The notes under the pieces are model-generated. The model did not search any database. It was not told where the DNA came from and was given only the letters and a program-made list of their open reading frames with translations. Shown here piece after piece: positions 34,101 through 42,222 of a stretch of 64,000 bases of DNA. A program made the position numbers and the translations under genes. The stretch comes from Pseudomonas sp. MIACH (GTDB lineage: Bacteria; Pseudomonadota; Gammaproteobacteria; Pseudomonadales; Pseudomonadaceae), in NCBI RefSeq assembly GCF_001269925.1, contig NZ_LHVO01000046.1, positions 62,001-126,000 of the forward strand, given 5' to 3'. Position 1 is the stretch's first letter. Each line of letters begins with the position of its first letter.

Positions 34101-37008
34101 GTTCTTCGCAACCCTGGGTAAGAAAACAGTTGCCAAAAATCTGGCCGGCGCAGGTGGCGCGGTAGGGCTGCCGGACGTCGAAGCCGATCTGCCCAAGCTC
34201 AATGAAATGCAAACCTTGCTCGCCGCTCTGGATGGAGTGTCCTCAGAATTGAGTACAGTGCCTGGGTGGAGCGGTTTGGCTAGTGATGGTGTGGCCATGA
34301 CCGCAGCCTGTGAGTTGGGCGAACGCTTAAGGGCTATCATCAGTTCAAGTGCGCAATCGCCAGAGCACCTGATTTCCCTTAGGGAGACGACTGAAAAACT
34401 GGTCGTGAAAGCCAATGAGCTATTGGGTGCAGGTGGTTTTATTTCTTCCGCGTTGCACGTATTGAAGGATGTACTGGGGGACTTTAATCAGGGAACCCAA
34501 CGTTTTTACGAACTTTGTAATCGACCCTGCGAGGCCAAGCTGTCAATCGAAGCACTGTTTGATGTGTCCAGTGCAGTCACTCGACAATCCTCAAAGCTGA
34601 AGGCTTGGTGCGACTGGTGTCGAGTCAGGGACGAGGCGCTGGCAGTGGGACTGCAACCCCTAAGCGACGCTCTGGCGGCAAATGCATTGCCCGAGGGAGG
34701 CACCCTGAGTGTGTTCGAAACAGCTTATGCGCGCTGGTTTGCAACTGGGGCGATTGACGCAGAACCATTGTTGCGCAACTTCGTTCCTGTTGAGCACACC
34801 AGCGATATTGAAGCGTTTGTGCGCTTGGATGACGATTTATCTAGGCTTACTGTGCGTTACATTCGCGCGAAACTTTGTGGCTCGATTCCATCGAAAAATG
34901 ACATCGGTAAACAAGGTGGTTTTGGTGTCTTGAAGCATGAGTTGCAGAAGTCTCGACGTCACAAACCGGTGCGTCAATTGGCTGTGGAAATGGGTGATGC
35001 GTTACCTAAGCTCGCGCCATGCATGCTGATGAGTCCGTTGTCGATTGCTCAATACCTTCCTGCGGATCTCCAGCTTTTCGACCTAGTGATCTTCGATGAA
35101 GCATCGCAGATAGCACCTTGGGATGCCATTGGCTCTATTGCCAGAGGCAAGCAAGTGGTGATTGCGGGCGACCCTCGGCAAATGCCGCCGACCAACTTCT
35201 TCAATCGTGCGGCATCCGCCTCTGAAGACGACACTGCGGAAGATATGGAAAGCATCCTCGACGAATGTCTGGGTGCAGGTATCCCAAGTCACAGCCTCAG
35301 TTGGCACTACCGTAGCCGTCACGAGAGCTTGATCGCATTTTCCAATCATCGTTATTACGACAGCAACTTGATTACGTTCCCAGCCGCGCAAACGCGTGCG
35401 AGCACGGTCGAATGGCGACGTGTTGACGGCGTGTATGCGAAGGGCAAGGGTCGTAATAACCAGGCCGAGGCCGAGGCCATCGTCGCCGAAACGGTTAAGC
35501 GCTTGATGGATCCGGCCTTTATCGCTGCGGGTCATACGATTGGCATCATCACGCTTAACAGCGATCAACAACGACTGATTACTGACCTGCTGGATAAAGC
35601 GCGGCAACAGTTCCCGCAAATTGAGCCGTTTTTTCAAGATGATCAACCTGAACCGGTGGTAGTCAAAAACCTGGAAACCGTACAGGGCGATGAGCGCGAT
35701 TTGATTATGCTCGGCATTGGGTATGGGCCAACGGAACCCGGTGCTCAGGTCATGTCGATGAACTTCGGTCCCCTGAATAAAGAGGGCGGCTGGCGTCGAT
35801 TGAACGTAGCAATAACCCGCGCTCGCCGGGAAATGCTGGTCTTTTCATCTTTTGATGCTTCGATGATCGACTTGAATCGCACCAATGCAAGAGCCGTACG
35901 TGATCTAAAACACTTCATTGAGTTTGCCCAGCGTGGGCCGAGAGCGTTAGCCGAAGCGATACAGGGCTCGGTGGGTGGATACGACTCTCCCTTTGAAGAA
36001 GCTGTCGCCCAAGGTTTGAGACGCAAAGGCTGGCAAGTCGTTCCGCAAATTGGCGTATCCCGCTTCCGTCTTGATTTGGGCATCGTGCATCCAGACCGCC
36101 CCGGTGATTACCTTGCTGGCGTCGAATGTGATGGTGCGACTTATCACAGTGCGGCGACGGCGCGCGACCGTGACAAGGTGCGAAGCGCGATTCTGCAAGG
36201 TTTGGGCTGGAAGCTGGTGCGATTGTGGTCCACAGATTGGTGGATCGACAAGTCCGGAGCTCTTGATCGTCTGCACGCAGCTCTTGAAGCGCTGCTGGTT
36301 GAATCCCGGGCTACCCCTGAAGTGGTTGTTTATGGAGAGCAGCAGGTATTCATTCCACCTTTGACACTCGTCGGTAGTGATTCATCTCTATCCGTCCAGG
36401 ATCAGGCAGAAGATATCGTTGCAGCTTCTGTGAGTAGCCTGGCGATAAACGAGCCTCCGGAGCTCAAAGTTGCCAGGGCAGCCTCGGTTTCAGCCCATCC
36501 TGCTGTCAAAGGTGAATATCGAGTCACGGACTTCACCAGTGTGAGTGAAAGGATTCGCGCGGATGCGTTTTACTCGGAGGCGTATGATCCGGTTCTGAAA
36601 GACCTGATTTCCCATGTGCTGATCCATGAAGCACCGATTCTGGATTCACTGTTGGTACAGCGAATTGCAAGGGCGCATGGATTTCAACGGTCCGGTCGCT
36701 TGATCCGGGAGCGTGTTCTCGAATTGACCGAGCAGCATCACCATTTGAAAAGCGACCCGGTGGAAGGGCAGTTCGTCTGGCACTCGCAAAGCGATGTGTT
36801 GAACTGGAATCTATATCGAACACCAGGCGCACTTGACGATGCCCGTTCTGTCGAAGAAATAGCTGCTGAAGAGTTGCTGTTAGTGGCGTCTTTGATTTCA
36901 GCGGGTGACCAGCCTTTGGAAATTGCCAAGACATTTGGTGTGAAGCGTTTGACGAGTGCAGGGCGTGAGCGGATCGAGTCAGTCGTAAGGTCTGCTACTG
37001 ATTTCTAA
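31162..37008 (+). CDS. Giant DUF4011 / helicase / Vsr-like nuclease / DUF3320 protein, 5'-truncated by IS3
   Basis: The open frame (1,948 residues from a TTG at 31162, or ATG at 31168) starts inside the IS end; residues 1-24 are IS-derived and native sequence begins at LTVHNDGEADYND. Order of parts: a beta-rich N-domain; a transglutaminase-like Cys-His pair (Cys214 in VATCLDTALLF, His240 in TKGHAFVGVW); DUF4011 (about 366-385 onwards, LWQRKLLDLTTRNRLLHL); superfamily 1 helicase with Walker A GPPGTGKS (680-687), Walker B FDEAS (1311-1315), GDPRQMPP, WHYRSRHESLIAFSN and the VAITRARRE motif VI; a Vsr/MTES_1575-type nuclease (Glu1612, Asp1638, Glu1655-x-Asp1657, then WSTDWW); and DUF3320 (about 1785-1865). 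From memory, DUF4011-helicase-Vsr single proteins were reported as an anti-phage system (Hhe). With the native start lost, expression is doubtful. GC is visibly lower than in the cob genes, suggesting transfer. Confidence 0.85.
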   Translation: MLMAPPNWPQFKAKRCLRNPRRFKLTVHNDGEADYNDLELELVADPPFLEGKVWRLDRLGKDSTLHISDRNLTLNAGYLADLAESLAATLVLRLRCKDEVLAIQTFSVELLAKNEWGGVNAMPELLPAFAMPNDPAVDRILKSASDVLRRAGKPDGIDGYERKSRARTWELTSAIWSAVCGLRLSYALPPASFETRGQKVRSPGLVLDGRVATCLDTALLFAGALEQAGLNALLILTKGHAFVGVWLQPQEFSQLITDEAAAVRKRIDLKEALVFETTLATQFPVPSFSQAINAGERQINDEDFIMAVDLHRARMQRIRPLATSVSAIKPDADQEAATVLEGLEIAPALPPFDVEMSTDSDSPAGKLTLWQRKLLDLTTRNRLLHLPDSAKGVRLICPDPTELEDQLSSGKRIRIVSVPDLAAGGRDAALYEQQNRENLRDEYARSALARGEVLATLEKAKLEVAMIDLYRKARSDLDEGGANTLFLALGFLKWKKSADDQKSYSAPLILLPVKLDRKSALSGVTMTLLEDEPRFNLTLLELLRHDFELVIPGLDRELPTDDSGIDVAGIWNIVRRAVRDVPGFEVTTELVLGTFSFAKYLMWQDLAARSEQLLKSPMVKHLLERSLGGDSYATSGEFPQPHELDRKVNPANLFTPLPADSSQLSAVVASSSGCDFVLDGPPGTGKSQTIANMIAHNLALGRRVLFVAEKMAALDVVYRRLEEKGLGEFCLELHSSKTSKVEVLKQLERAWDVRDALSADEWADETAKLHKLRNRLNQVVELLHQRSPNGLSVHLAIGRVVRDWNESLPRLTWPSGTVHDSHTYLMMKELARRLDLNSQAARELSKDFALMAPTDWSNGWQEAIVAAAQEMPDKIERLKVAGANLLKATSLPLAVESTEDFEQLVRFVTLLIDAHGIDLSFVFTLNVSAKISSAKKASQLLADYRSIESSLSVRYSEGVCRTLELAVFKEEWSRAKEKFWFFATLGKKTVAKNLAGAGGAVGLPDVEADLPKLNEMQTLLAALDGVSSELSTVPGWSGLASDGVAMTAACELGERLRAIISSSAQSPEHLISLRETTEKLVVKANELLGAGGFISSALHVLKDVLGDFNQGTQRFYELCNRPCEAKLSIEALFDVSSAVTRQSSKLKAWCDWCRVRDEALAVGLQPLSDALAANALPEGGTLSVFETAYARWFATGAIDAEPLLRNFVPVEHTSDIEAFVRLDDDLSRLTVRYIRAKLCGSIPSKNDIGKQGGFGVLKHELQKSRRHKPVRQLAVEMGDALPKLAPCMLMSPLSIAQYLPADLQLFDLVIFDEASQIAPWDAIGSIARGKQVVIAGDPRQMPPTNFFNRAASASEDDTAEDMESILDECLGAGIPSHSLSWHYRSRHESLIAFSNHRYYDSNLITFPAAQTRASTVEWRRVDGVYAKGKGRNNQAEAEAIVAETVKRLMDPAFIAAGHTIGIITLNSDQQRLITDLLDKARQQFPQIEPFFQDDQPEPVVVKNLETVQGDERDLIMLGIGYGPTEPGAQVMSMNFGPLNKEGGWRRLNVAITRARREMLVFSSFDASMIDLNRTNARAVRDLKHFIEFAQRGPRALAEAIQGSVGGYDSPFEEAVAQGLRRKGWQVVPQIGVSRFRLDLGIVHPDRPGDYLAGVECDGATYHSAATARDRDKVRSAILQGLGWKLVRLWSTDWWIDKSGALDRLHAALEALLVESRATPEVVVYGEQQVFIPPLTLVGSDSSLSVQDQAEDIVAASVSSLAINEPPELKVARAASVSAHPAVKGEYRVTDFTSVSERIRADAFYSEAYDPVLKDLISHVLIHEAPILDSLLVQRIARAHGFQRSGRLIRERVLELTEQHHHLKSDPVEGQFVWHSQSDVLNWNLYRTPGALDDARSVEEIAAEELLLVASLISAGDQPLEIAKTFGVKRLTSAGRERIESVVRSATDF

Positions 37009-37109
37009 TCACGAGGTATAGCGTGGGGGTAAGCCATCTCGGTCGTCTCTTCGAGGATAGTCACTTGAAAGTCGCCGACATTGACCATCCCCCGCGCACT
37101 GCGTAGCCT
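37009..37109. other. Right edge of inserted segment, cobW leader
   Basis: About 100 bases between the giant gene's stop and the second riboswitch. It shows a GC-richer composition again and presumably holds the cobW promoter. No coding frame or terminator was recognised. Confidence 0.4.
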
Positions 37110-37296
37110 TGCACCTTCGAGGTTCTTCGGCCCACGCCGAAGCTAAGAAGGGAACGCGGTTCAAGCCGCGGCTGCCCCCGCAACTGTGAAGGGTTTATCT
37201 GACTGCCACGCCACTGCCACTGCGGCGGGAAGGCGCAGCCAGCGCCGGTCGCAAGACCCGCAAGCCCCAAGCCAGGAGACCTGCCTCGTAACCGAT
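37110..37296 (+). promoter_or_regulatory. Cobalamin riboswitch controlling cobW-cobN-chelatase genes
   Basis: Blocks in order: tgcaccttcgaggttc, a ggcccacgccgaagc hairpin, aagggaacgcggttc, the invariant gctgcccccgcaactgtga (about 37169-37188), and the B12 box aagccaggagacctgcctcg (about 37269-37287) whose cctcg pairs back to cgagg at 37118 to close P1. It differs from the minus-strand copy at 29524-29702, so it is not a simple duplication. About 100 bases of GC-rich inverted repeats lead to the cobW start. Confidence 0.93.
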
Positions 37297-37395
37297 TTTC
37301 CAATTCAACCGGGCGGGGTGATCCGGTGACGAAATCTGCTGCTGCGCGCCGCCGCAGGGCCTATCGTCCCGTATGCCCGCCCCAAAGGGCATCCG

Positions 37396-38457
37396 ATGAA
37401 AACACTGGCCAAACTTCCCGTCACCATCGTTACCGGCTTCCTCGGCTCGGGTAAAACCACCTTGCTGCGCCATATGCTCGACAACGCCCAGGGCCGTCGT
37501 ATTGCGGTGATCGTCAACGAGTTCGGCGAGCTGGGCATCGACGGTGAGATCCTCAAGCAGTGCTCCATCGGCTGCACCGAAGAAGAGGCCAACGGCCGCG
37601 TGTACGAGCTGGCCAACGGCTGCCTGTGCTGCACGGTGCAGGAAGAGTTCTTCCCGGTGATGCGCGAACTGGTCGCCCGTCGTGGCGACCTCGACCATAT
37701 CCTCATCGAAACCTCGGGCCTGGCCCTGCCAAAACCGTTGGTACAGGCCTTCCAGTGGCCGGAAATCCGCAGCGCCTGCACGGTTGATGCGGTCATCACC
37801 GTGGTCGACAGCCCGGCCGTGGCCGCCGGCACGTTCGCCGCGTTCCCGGATCAGGTCGATGCCCAGCGCAAACTCGACCCGAACCTGGACCACGAATCGC
37901 CGCTGCACGAGCTGTTTGCCGACCAACTGGCCAGCGCCGACCTGGTAATCCTCAACAAATCCGACCTGATCAGCGCCGAAGACCTGGCCCGTGTACGCCT
38001 GGAAGTCGCCGAAGAACTACCACCAGCGGTGAAGATCATCGAAGCCAGCAGCGGTCGCCTGCCGTTGGACGTATTGATCGGCCTGGGCGCGGGTTCCGAA
38101 GAACATATCGATGCTCGCCATAGCCACCACGATCATCATCACGAAGGTGAGGACGATCATGATCACGATGCCTTCGATTCCATCTCCATCGACCTGCCGC
38201 AAGCCGACGAAGCACTGCTGCTCGGCGCCCTGAACCAGTTGGTGGTTCAGCACGGCATCCTGCGCGTCAAAGGCTTCGCCGCCATCCCGAACAAACCGAT
38301 GCGCCTGCTGATCCAGGGCGTGGGCACGCGTTTCGATAAGCACTTCGACCGCGCCTGGGGCGCTGATGAACCGCGCGTCACGCGGCTGGTGCTGATCGGC
38401 CAGGAGCTGGACGCAGCGGGCCTCGAAGCGCAACTGCGCGCTGCCCTCAGCGTTTAA
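37396..38457 (+). CDS. cobW: Cobalamin biosynthesis GTPase CobW (G3E family)
   Basis: A 353-residue metallochaperone that is thought to load cobalt for corrin insertion. G3E GTPase motifs: Walker A GFLGSGKTT (14-22), the metal-binding GCLCC (about 80), and the NKSD base-recognition motif. A His/Asp-rich stretch (RHSHHDHHHEGEDDHDHD, about 238-255) is a metal-binding linker. The C-terminal CobW_C domain follows. It is the first gene after the riboswitch, and cobN starts 3 bases after its stop. Confidence 0.95.
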   Translation: MKTLAKLPVTIVTGFLGSGKTTLLRHMLDNAQGRRIAVIVNEFGELGIDGEILKQCSIGCTEEEANGRVYELANGCLCCTVQEEFFPVMRELVARRGDLDHILIETSGLALPKPLVQAFQWPEIRSACTVDAVITVVDSPAVAAGTFAAFPDQVDAQRKLDPNLDHESPLHELFADQLASADLVILNKSDLISAEDLARVRLEVAEELPPAVKIIEASSGRLPLDVLIGLGAGSEEHIDARHSHHDHHHEGEDDHDHDAFDSISIDLPQADEALLLGALNQLVVQHGILRVKGFAAIPNKPMRLLIQGVGTRFDKHFDRAWGADEPRVTRLVLIGQELDAAGLEAQLRAALSV

Positions 38458-38460
38458 CCC

Positions 38461-41400
38461 ATGCACCTGCTCAGGACTCAGCCCGGTGGTTTCGTCGCGG
38501 ACGACAATATTGCAGACCTTGGCCAAACCCCCGCCGAACTGGTGATCCTGTGCAGCGGCGATTCCAGCCTGGCGCTGCTGGCCGAAGCCGCCCAGCAGTT
38601 GCCCGAGGATTACCCCAGCCTGCGCCTGGCCAACCCGATGCAGGTGCAGAACCATGCCTCGGTTGACCTGTATGTGGATGAAGTGCTGCGTCACGCCAAG
38701 GTCATCCTGATTTCGCTGCACGGCGGCATCGGTTATTGGCGCTATGGCATCGAGCGTCTGGTGGAGCTGGCCGAGCGCGGCGTTACGCTGATCCTGGTGC
38801 CGGGGGATGATCGCCCGGACCCGGAGCTCAGCGGCCTGAGCACGGTGAATGCCGAACAGCGCGACCGCCTGTGGCACTTCCTGCGCCAGGGCGGTCTCGC
38901 TAACGCGCTGGATTTTTTCCGCTGCCTGGCCAGCGGCTACTTGGACCGCGATTACCCGTGGGCCGAGCCGCAGACCTTGCCGCGCACCGCGATCTATCAC
39001 CCGCACAAAGCCAACCCTCGCCTCAATGACTGGCAGACCGATTGGCACGCGGATTGGCCCGTGGCAGCGGTGCTGTTCTACCGCTCGCACTTGCAGGCGG
39101 CCAATACCGGTTTTATCGATGTGTTCTGCCAGCGCTTGCAGGCGGCGGGCCTTAACCCGTTGCCGATGGCGGTGGCCAGTTTGAAAGAACCCGGCTGCCT
39201 GACGGTGGTCGAGGACCTGCTGGATGAGGTCGGCGCGGCGGTGATCCTGAACACCACCGGTTTTGCCCAATCCAGCCCCGAAGCCCCGCATCTGCGCCCG
39301 TTTCGCCGTAATATCCCGGTGATCCAGGCGATCTGTGCCCAGGATAACCAGCCCGGTTGGCAGGCCAGCGAGCAAGGCCTTGGCCCGCGCGACCTGGCGA
39401 TGCACATTGCCTTGCCCGAGTTGGACGGGCGGATTATCAGCCGGCCGATCAGCTTCAAGGATCTGGCCTGGCGCAGCGAGCGCAGCCAGTCGGACGTGGT
39501 GTGCTACCGCGCAGCGCCCGAACGCATGAATTTCGTCGCTGAACTGGCGCGCCGTTGGGTCGAGCTGGCACGGGTGCCGAATGCGGATAAACGCATCGCC
39601 CTGATCCTCGCCAACTACCCGACCCGCGACGGCCGCATCGGCAATGGCGTGGGCCTGGACACCCCGGCTGCCGCGCTGAATATCCTGCGCGCCCTGCAGG
39701 CCGAAGGTTATCCGGTGCCGGATCAACTGCCCGAGAGCGGCACTGCGCTGATCCATGATCTGCTCGGCGGCGTCACCAACGATCTCGACAGCCTCGACCT
39801 GCGCCCCTGCCATCAAAGCCTGGGCCTGGATGACTACGAGGCGATGTTTCAGCGCCTGCCTGAGTCCAATCGCCAGGCGGTGCTGGAGCGTTGGGGCACG
39901 CCGCAAAACGATCCGATGTTCCGCGACGGCCGCCTGATGATCGCGGGCCTGCGCCTGGGCCTGACCTTCGTCGGTATCCAGCCGGCCCGGGGTTACCAGG
40001 TGGATGCCAGCGCGGTGTATCACGACCCGGACCTGGTGCCGCCCCATGGCTACCTGGCGTTCTACCTCTGGTTACGCCACACCTACGGCGCCCATGGCGT
40101 GATCCATGTGGGCAAGCACGGCAACCTGGAATGGCTGCCGGGCAAGGGCGTGGGGCTCTCGGAAAACTGCTGGCCGGATGCGCTGCTGGGGCCGCTGCCG
40201 AACATCTACCCGTTTATCGTCAACGACCCGGGCGAGGGCGCGCAGGCCAAGCGGCGCACCCAGGCGGTGATCATCGACCACCTGATGCCGCCGCTGACCC
40301 GCGCCGAAACCTACGGGCCGCTGCGCGACCTTGAGCTGTTGGCAGACGAATACTACGAAGCCCAACTGCTCGATCCACGCCGGGCCCGCGAGCTGCAAAA
40401 AGACATCCTCAAACTGGTGCGCGAAACCCGCATCGACCAGGAGCTTGAACTGGATGGCGACGCCGATGCGGCGATCTGGCTGCCGCGCCTGGACACCTAC
40501 CTGTGTGACTTGAAGGAATCGCAGATTCGCGACGGCCTGCATATCTTTGGCGAGTCGCCGCAGGGGCGCTTGCGGATCGACACGTTGCTGGCCTTGTTGC
40601 GTATCCCCCGTGGCGATGGCCGTGGCCCGCAATCGAGCCTGCTGCGCGTGGTGGCCAAAGCCTTCGAATTGGACTTTGACCCGCTGGACTGCGCCCTGGC
40701 CGAACCGTGGACCGGACGCCGCCCGGCGGTGTTGCAGACGATCGATACGCAGTTGTGGCGTACCGCCGGTGATACCCGCGAGCGCCTGGAACTGTACGCT
40801 GCGCGACTGATCGAGCAGGCGCTGGAAGGGCCGGTCGAGCAACTTGAAGAGCCTGGCTGGGAGGATGTGAAGGCAGTGATAGAAAGCCTGCGCATCGTCG
40901 TGGCGCCGCGCTTGGACGCCTGTGGCCCGGCGGAAATGCGCGGCTTGCTGGATGCCCTCGGCGGGCGTTTTGTGCCCGCAGGGCCAAGCGGCGCGCCAAG
41001 CCGCGGGCGCCTGGATGTGCTGCCGACCGGGCGTAATTTCTTCACCGTCGATGTGCGCAACCTGCCCACGACCACCGCGTGGCGCATCGGCTTCCAGTCG
41101 GCCAACCTGATTCTTGAGCGGCACCTGCAGGACCACGGCGACCACCTGCGCCAACTCGGCCTGTCGGTGTGGGGCACGGCCACCATGCGCACCGGTGGTG
41201 ACGACATCGCCCAGGCCATGGCGCTGATGGGCGTACGGCCGGTGTGGGCCACCGGCAGTCAACGGGTGGATGACTTTGAAATCCTGCCGATCAGCCTGCT
41301 GGACCGCCCGCGCGTTGACGTCACGCTGCGCGTGTCCGGATTTTTCCGTGATGCGTTCGCTAACCTGATCCGCCTGTTCGACGCGGCGGTGCAAGCGGTG

Positions 41401-42222
41401 GCGGCCCTGGATGAACCGGACGACATGAACCCGCTGGCCGCCAAGGTGCGCAGTGAGCGGGCGGCGTTGCTGGCGTCCGGGTTGGATGACGAAGCAGCGG
41501 CGAAACAGGCCGGCTGGCGTATCTTCGGGGCCAAGCCCGGTGCCTATGGCGCCGGCGTGCAGGGCGCCATTGACGGGCGTCTTTGGCAAAGCCGCGAGGA
41601 CTTGGCCGAGGTCTACCTGAACTGGGGCGGCTACGCCTATGGCGGATCCGATGAAGGCACCGCCGCCCGCGAGCAGTTCGCCCAGCGCCTGAGCCAGGTG
41701 CAGGCGGTGTTGCAGAACCAGGATAACCGCGAGCACGACCTGCTCGACTCCAACGACTACTACCAGTTCCAGGGCGGCATGCTCGCCGCCGTGGAAACCC
41801 TGAGTGGCGACAAGGCCGCGAGCTACCATGGCGACCACAGCCAGCCGGACCTGCCCAGGATTCGTACCTTGAAGGAAGAGCTGAACCGGGTGATCCGTTC
41901 CCGCGCCGCCAACCCCAAGTGGATCGAAGGGGTGAAGCGCCATGGCTATAAAGGCGCGTTCGAAATGGCCGCGACCGTGGACAATCTGTTCGCCTTCGAC
42001 GCCACCACGGCGCTGATCGACGATCATCAATATGCTTTGCTTGCCGACGCCTACCTGCTGGACCCTGACACCCGCGCGTTTGTGCAGCAGCACAACCCCG
42101 CAGCGCTGCGCGACATGACCGAGCGCATGCTCGAAGCCCAGCAGCGTGGCCTGTGGCAGGAGCCGGGGGCGTACCGCGAGGCGCTGGAAAACCTGTTGCT
42201 GGATATAGAAGAAGACAGCTGA
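38461..42222 (+). CDS. cobN: Aerobic cobaltochelatase subunit CobN
   Basis: A 1,253-residue large subunit (CobN/BchH/ChlH family) that binds hydrogenobyrinate a,c-diamide and receives cobalt. Family features: ISLHGGIGYWRYG near the start, KRIALILANYPTRDGRIGNGVGLDTP, GVIHVGKHGNLEWLPGKGVGLS, and GAYGAGVQGAIDGR with WGGYAYGG near residue 1050. It needs ATP-driven partner subunits, which here are supplied by the overlapping ATPase/VWA gene. Its stop overlaps the ATPase start (TGATG). Confidence 0.96.
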   Translation: MHLLRTQPGGFVADDNIADLGQTPAELVILCSGDSSLALLAEAAQQLPEDYPSLRLANPMQVQNHASVDLYVDEVLRHAKVILISLHGGIGYWRYGIERLVELAERGVTLILVPGDDRPDPELSGLSTVNAEQRDRLWHFLRQGGLANALDFFRCLASGYLDRDYPWAEPQTLPRTAIYHPHKANPRLNDWQTDWHADWPVAAVLFYRSHLQAANTGFIDVFCQRLQAAGLNPLPMAVASLKEPGCLTVVEDLLDEVGAAVILNTTGFAQSSPEAPHLRPFRRNIPVIQAICAQDNQPGWQASEQGLGPRDLAMHIALPELDGRIISRPISFKDLAWRSERSQSDVVCYRAAPERMNFVAELARRWVELARVPNADKRIALILANYPTRDGRIGNGVGLDTPAAALNILRALQAEGYPVPDQLPESGTALIHDLLGGVTNDLDSLDLRPCHQSLGLDDYEAMFQRLPESNRQAVLERWGTPQNDPMFRDGRLMIAGLRLGLTFVGIQPARGYQVDASAVYHDPDLVPPHGYLAFYLWLRHTYGAHGVIHVGKHGNLEWLPGKGVGLSENCWPDALLGPLPNIYPFIVNDPGEGAQAKRRTQAVIIDHLMPPLTRAETYGPLRDLELLADEYYEAQLLDPRRARELQKDILKLVRETRIDQELELDGDADAAIWLPRLDTYLCDLKESQIRDGLHIFGESPQGRLRIDTLLALLRIPRGDGRGPQSSLLRVVAKAFELDFDPLDCALAEPWTGRRPAVLQTIDTQLWRTAGDTRERLELYAARLIEQALEGPVEQLEEPGWEDVKAVIESLRIVVAPRLDACGPAEMRGLLDALGGRFVPAGPSGAPSRGRLDVLPTGRNFFTVDVRNLPTTTAWRIGFQSANLILERHLQDHGDHLRQLGLSVWGTATMRTGGDDIAQAMALMGVRPVWATGSQRVDDFEILPISLLDRPRVDVTLRVSGFFRDAFANLIRLFDAAVQAVAALDEPDDMNPLAAKVRSERAALLASGLDDEAAAKQAGWRIFGAKPGAYGAGVQGAIDGRLWQSREDLAEVYLNWGGYAYGGSDEGTAAREQFAQRLSQVQAVLQNQDNREHDLLDSNDYYQFQGGMLAAVETLSGDKAASYHGDHSQPDLPRIRTLKEELNRVIRSRAANPKWIEGVKRHGYKGAFEMAATVDNLFAFDATTALIDDHQYALLADAYLLDPDTRAFVQQHNPAALRDMTERMLEAQQRGLWQEPGAYREALENLLLDIEEDS

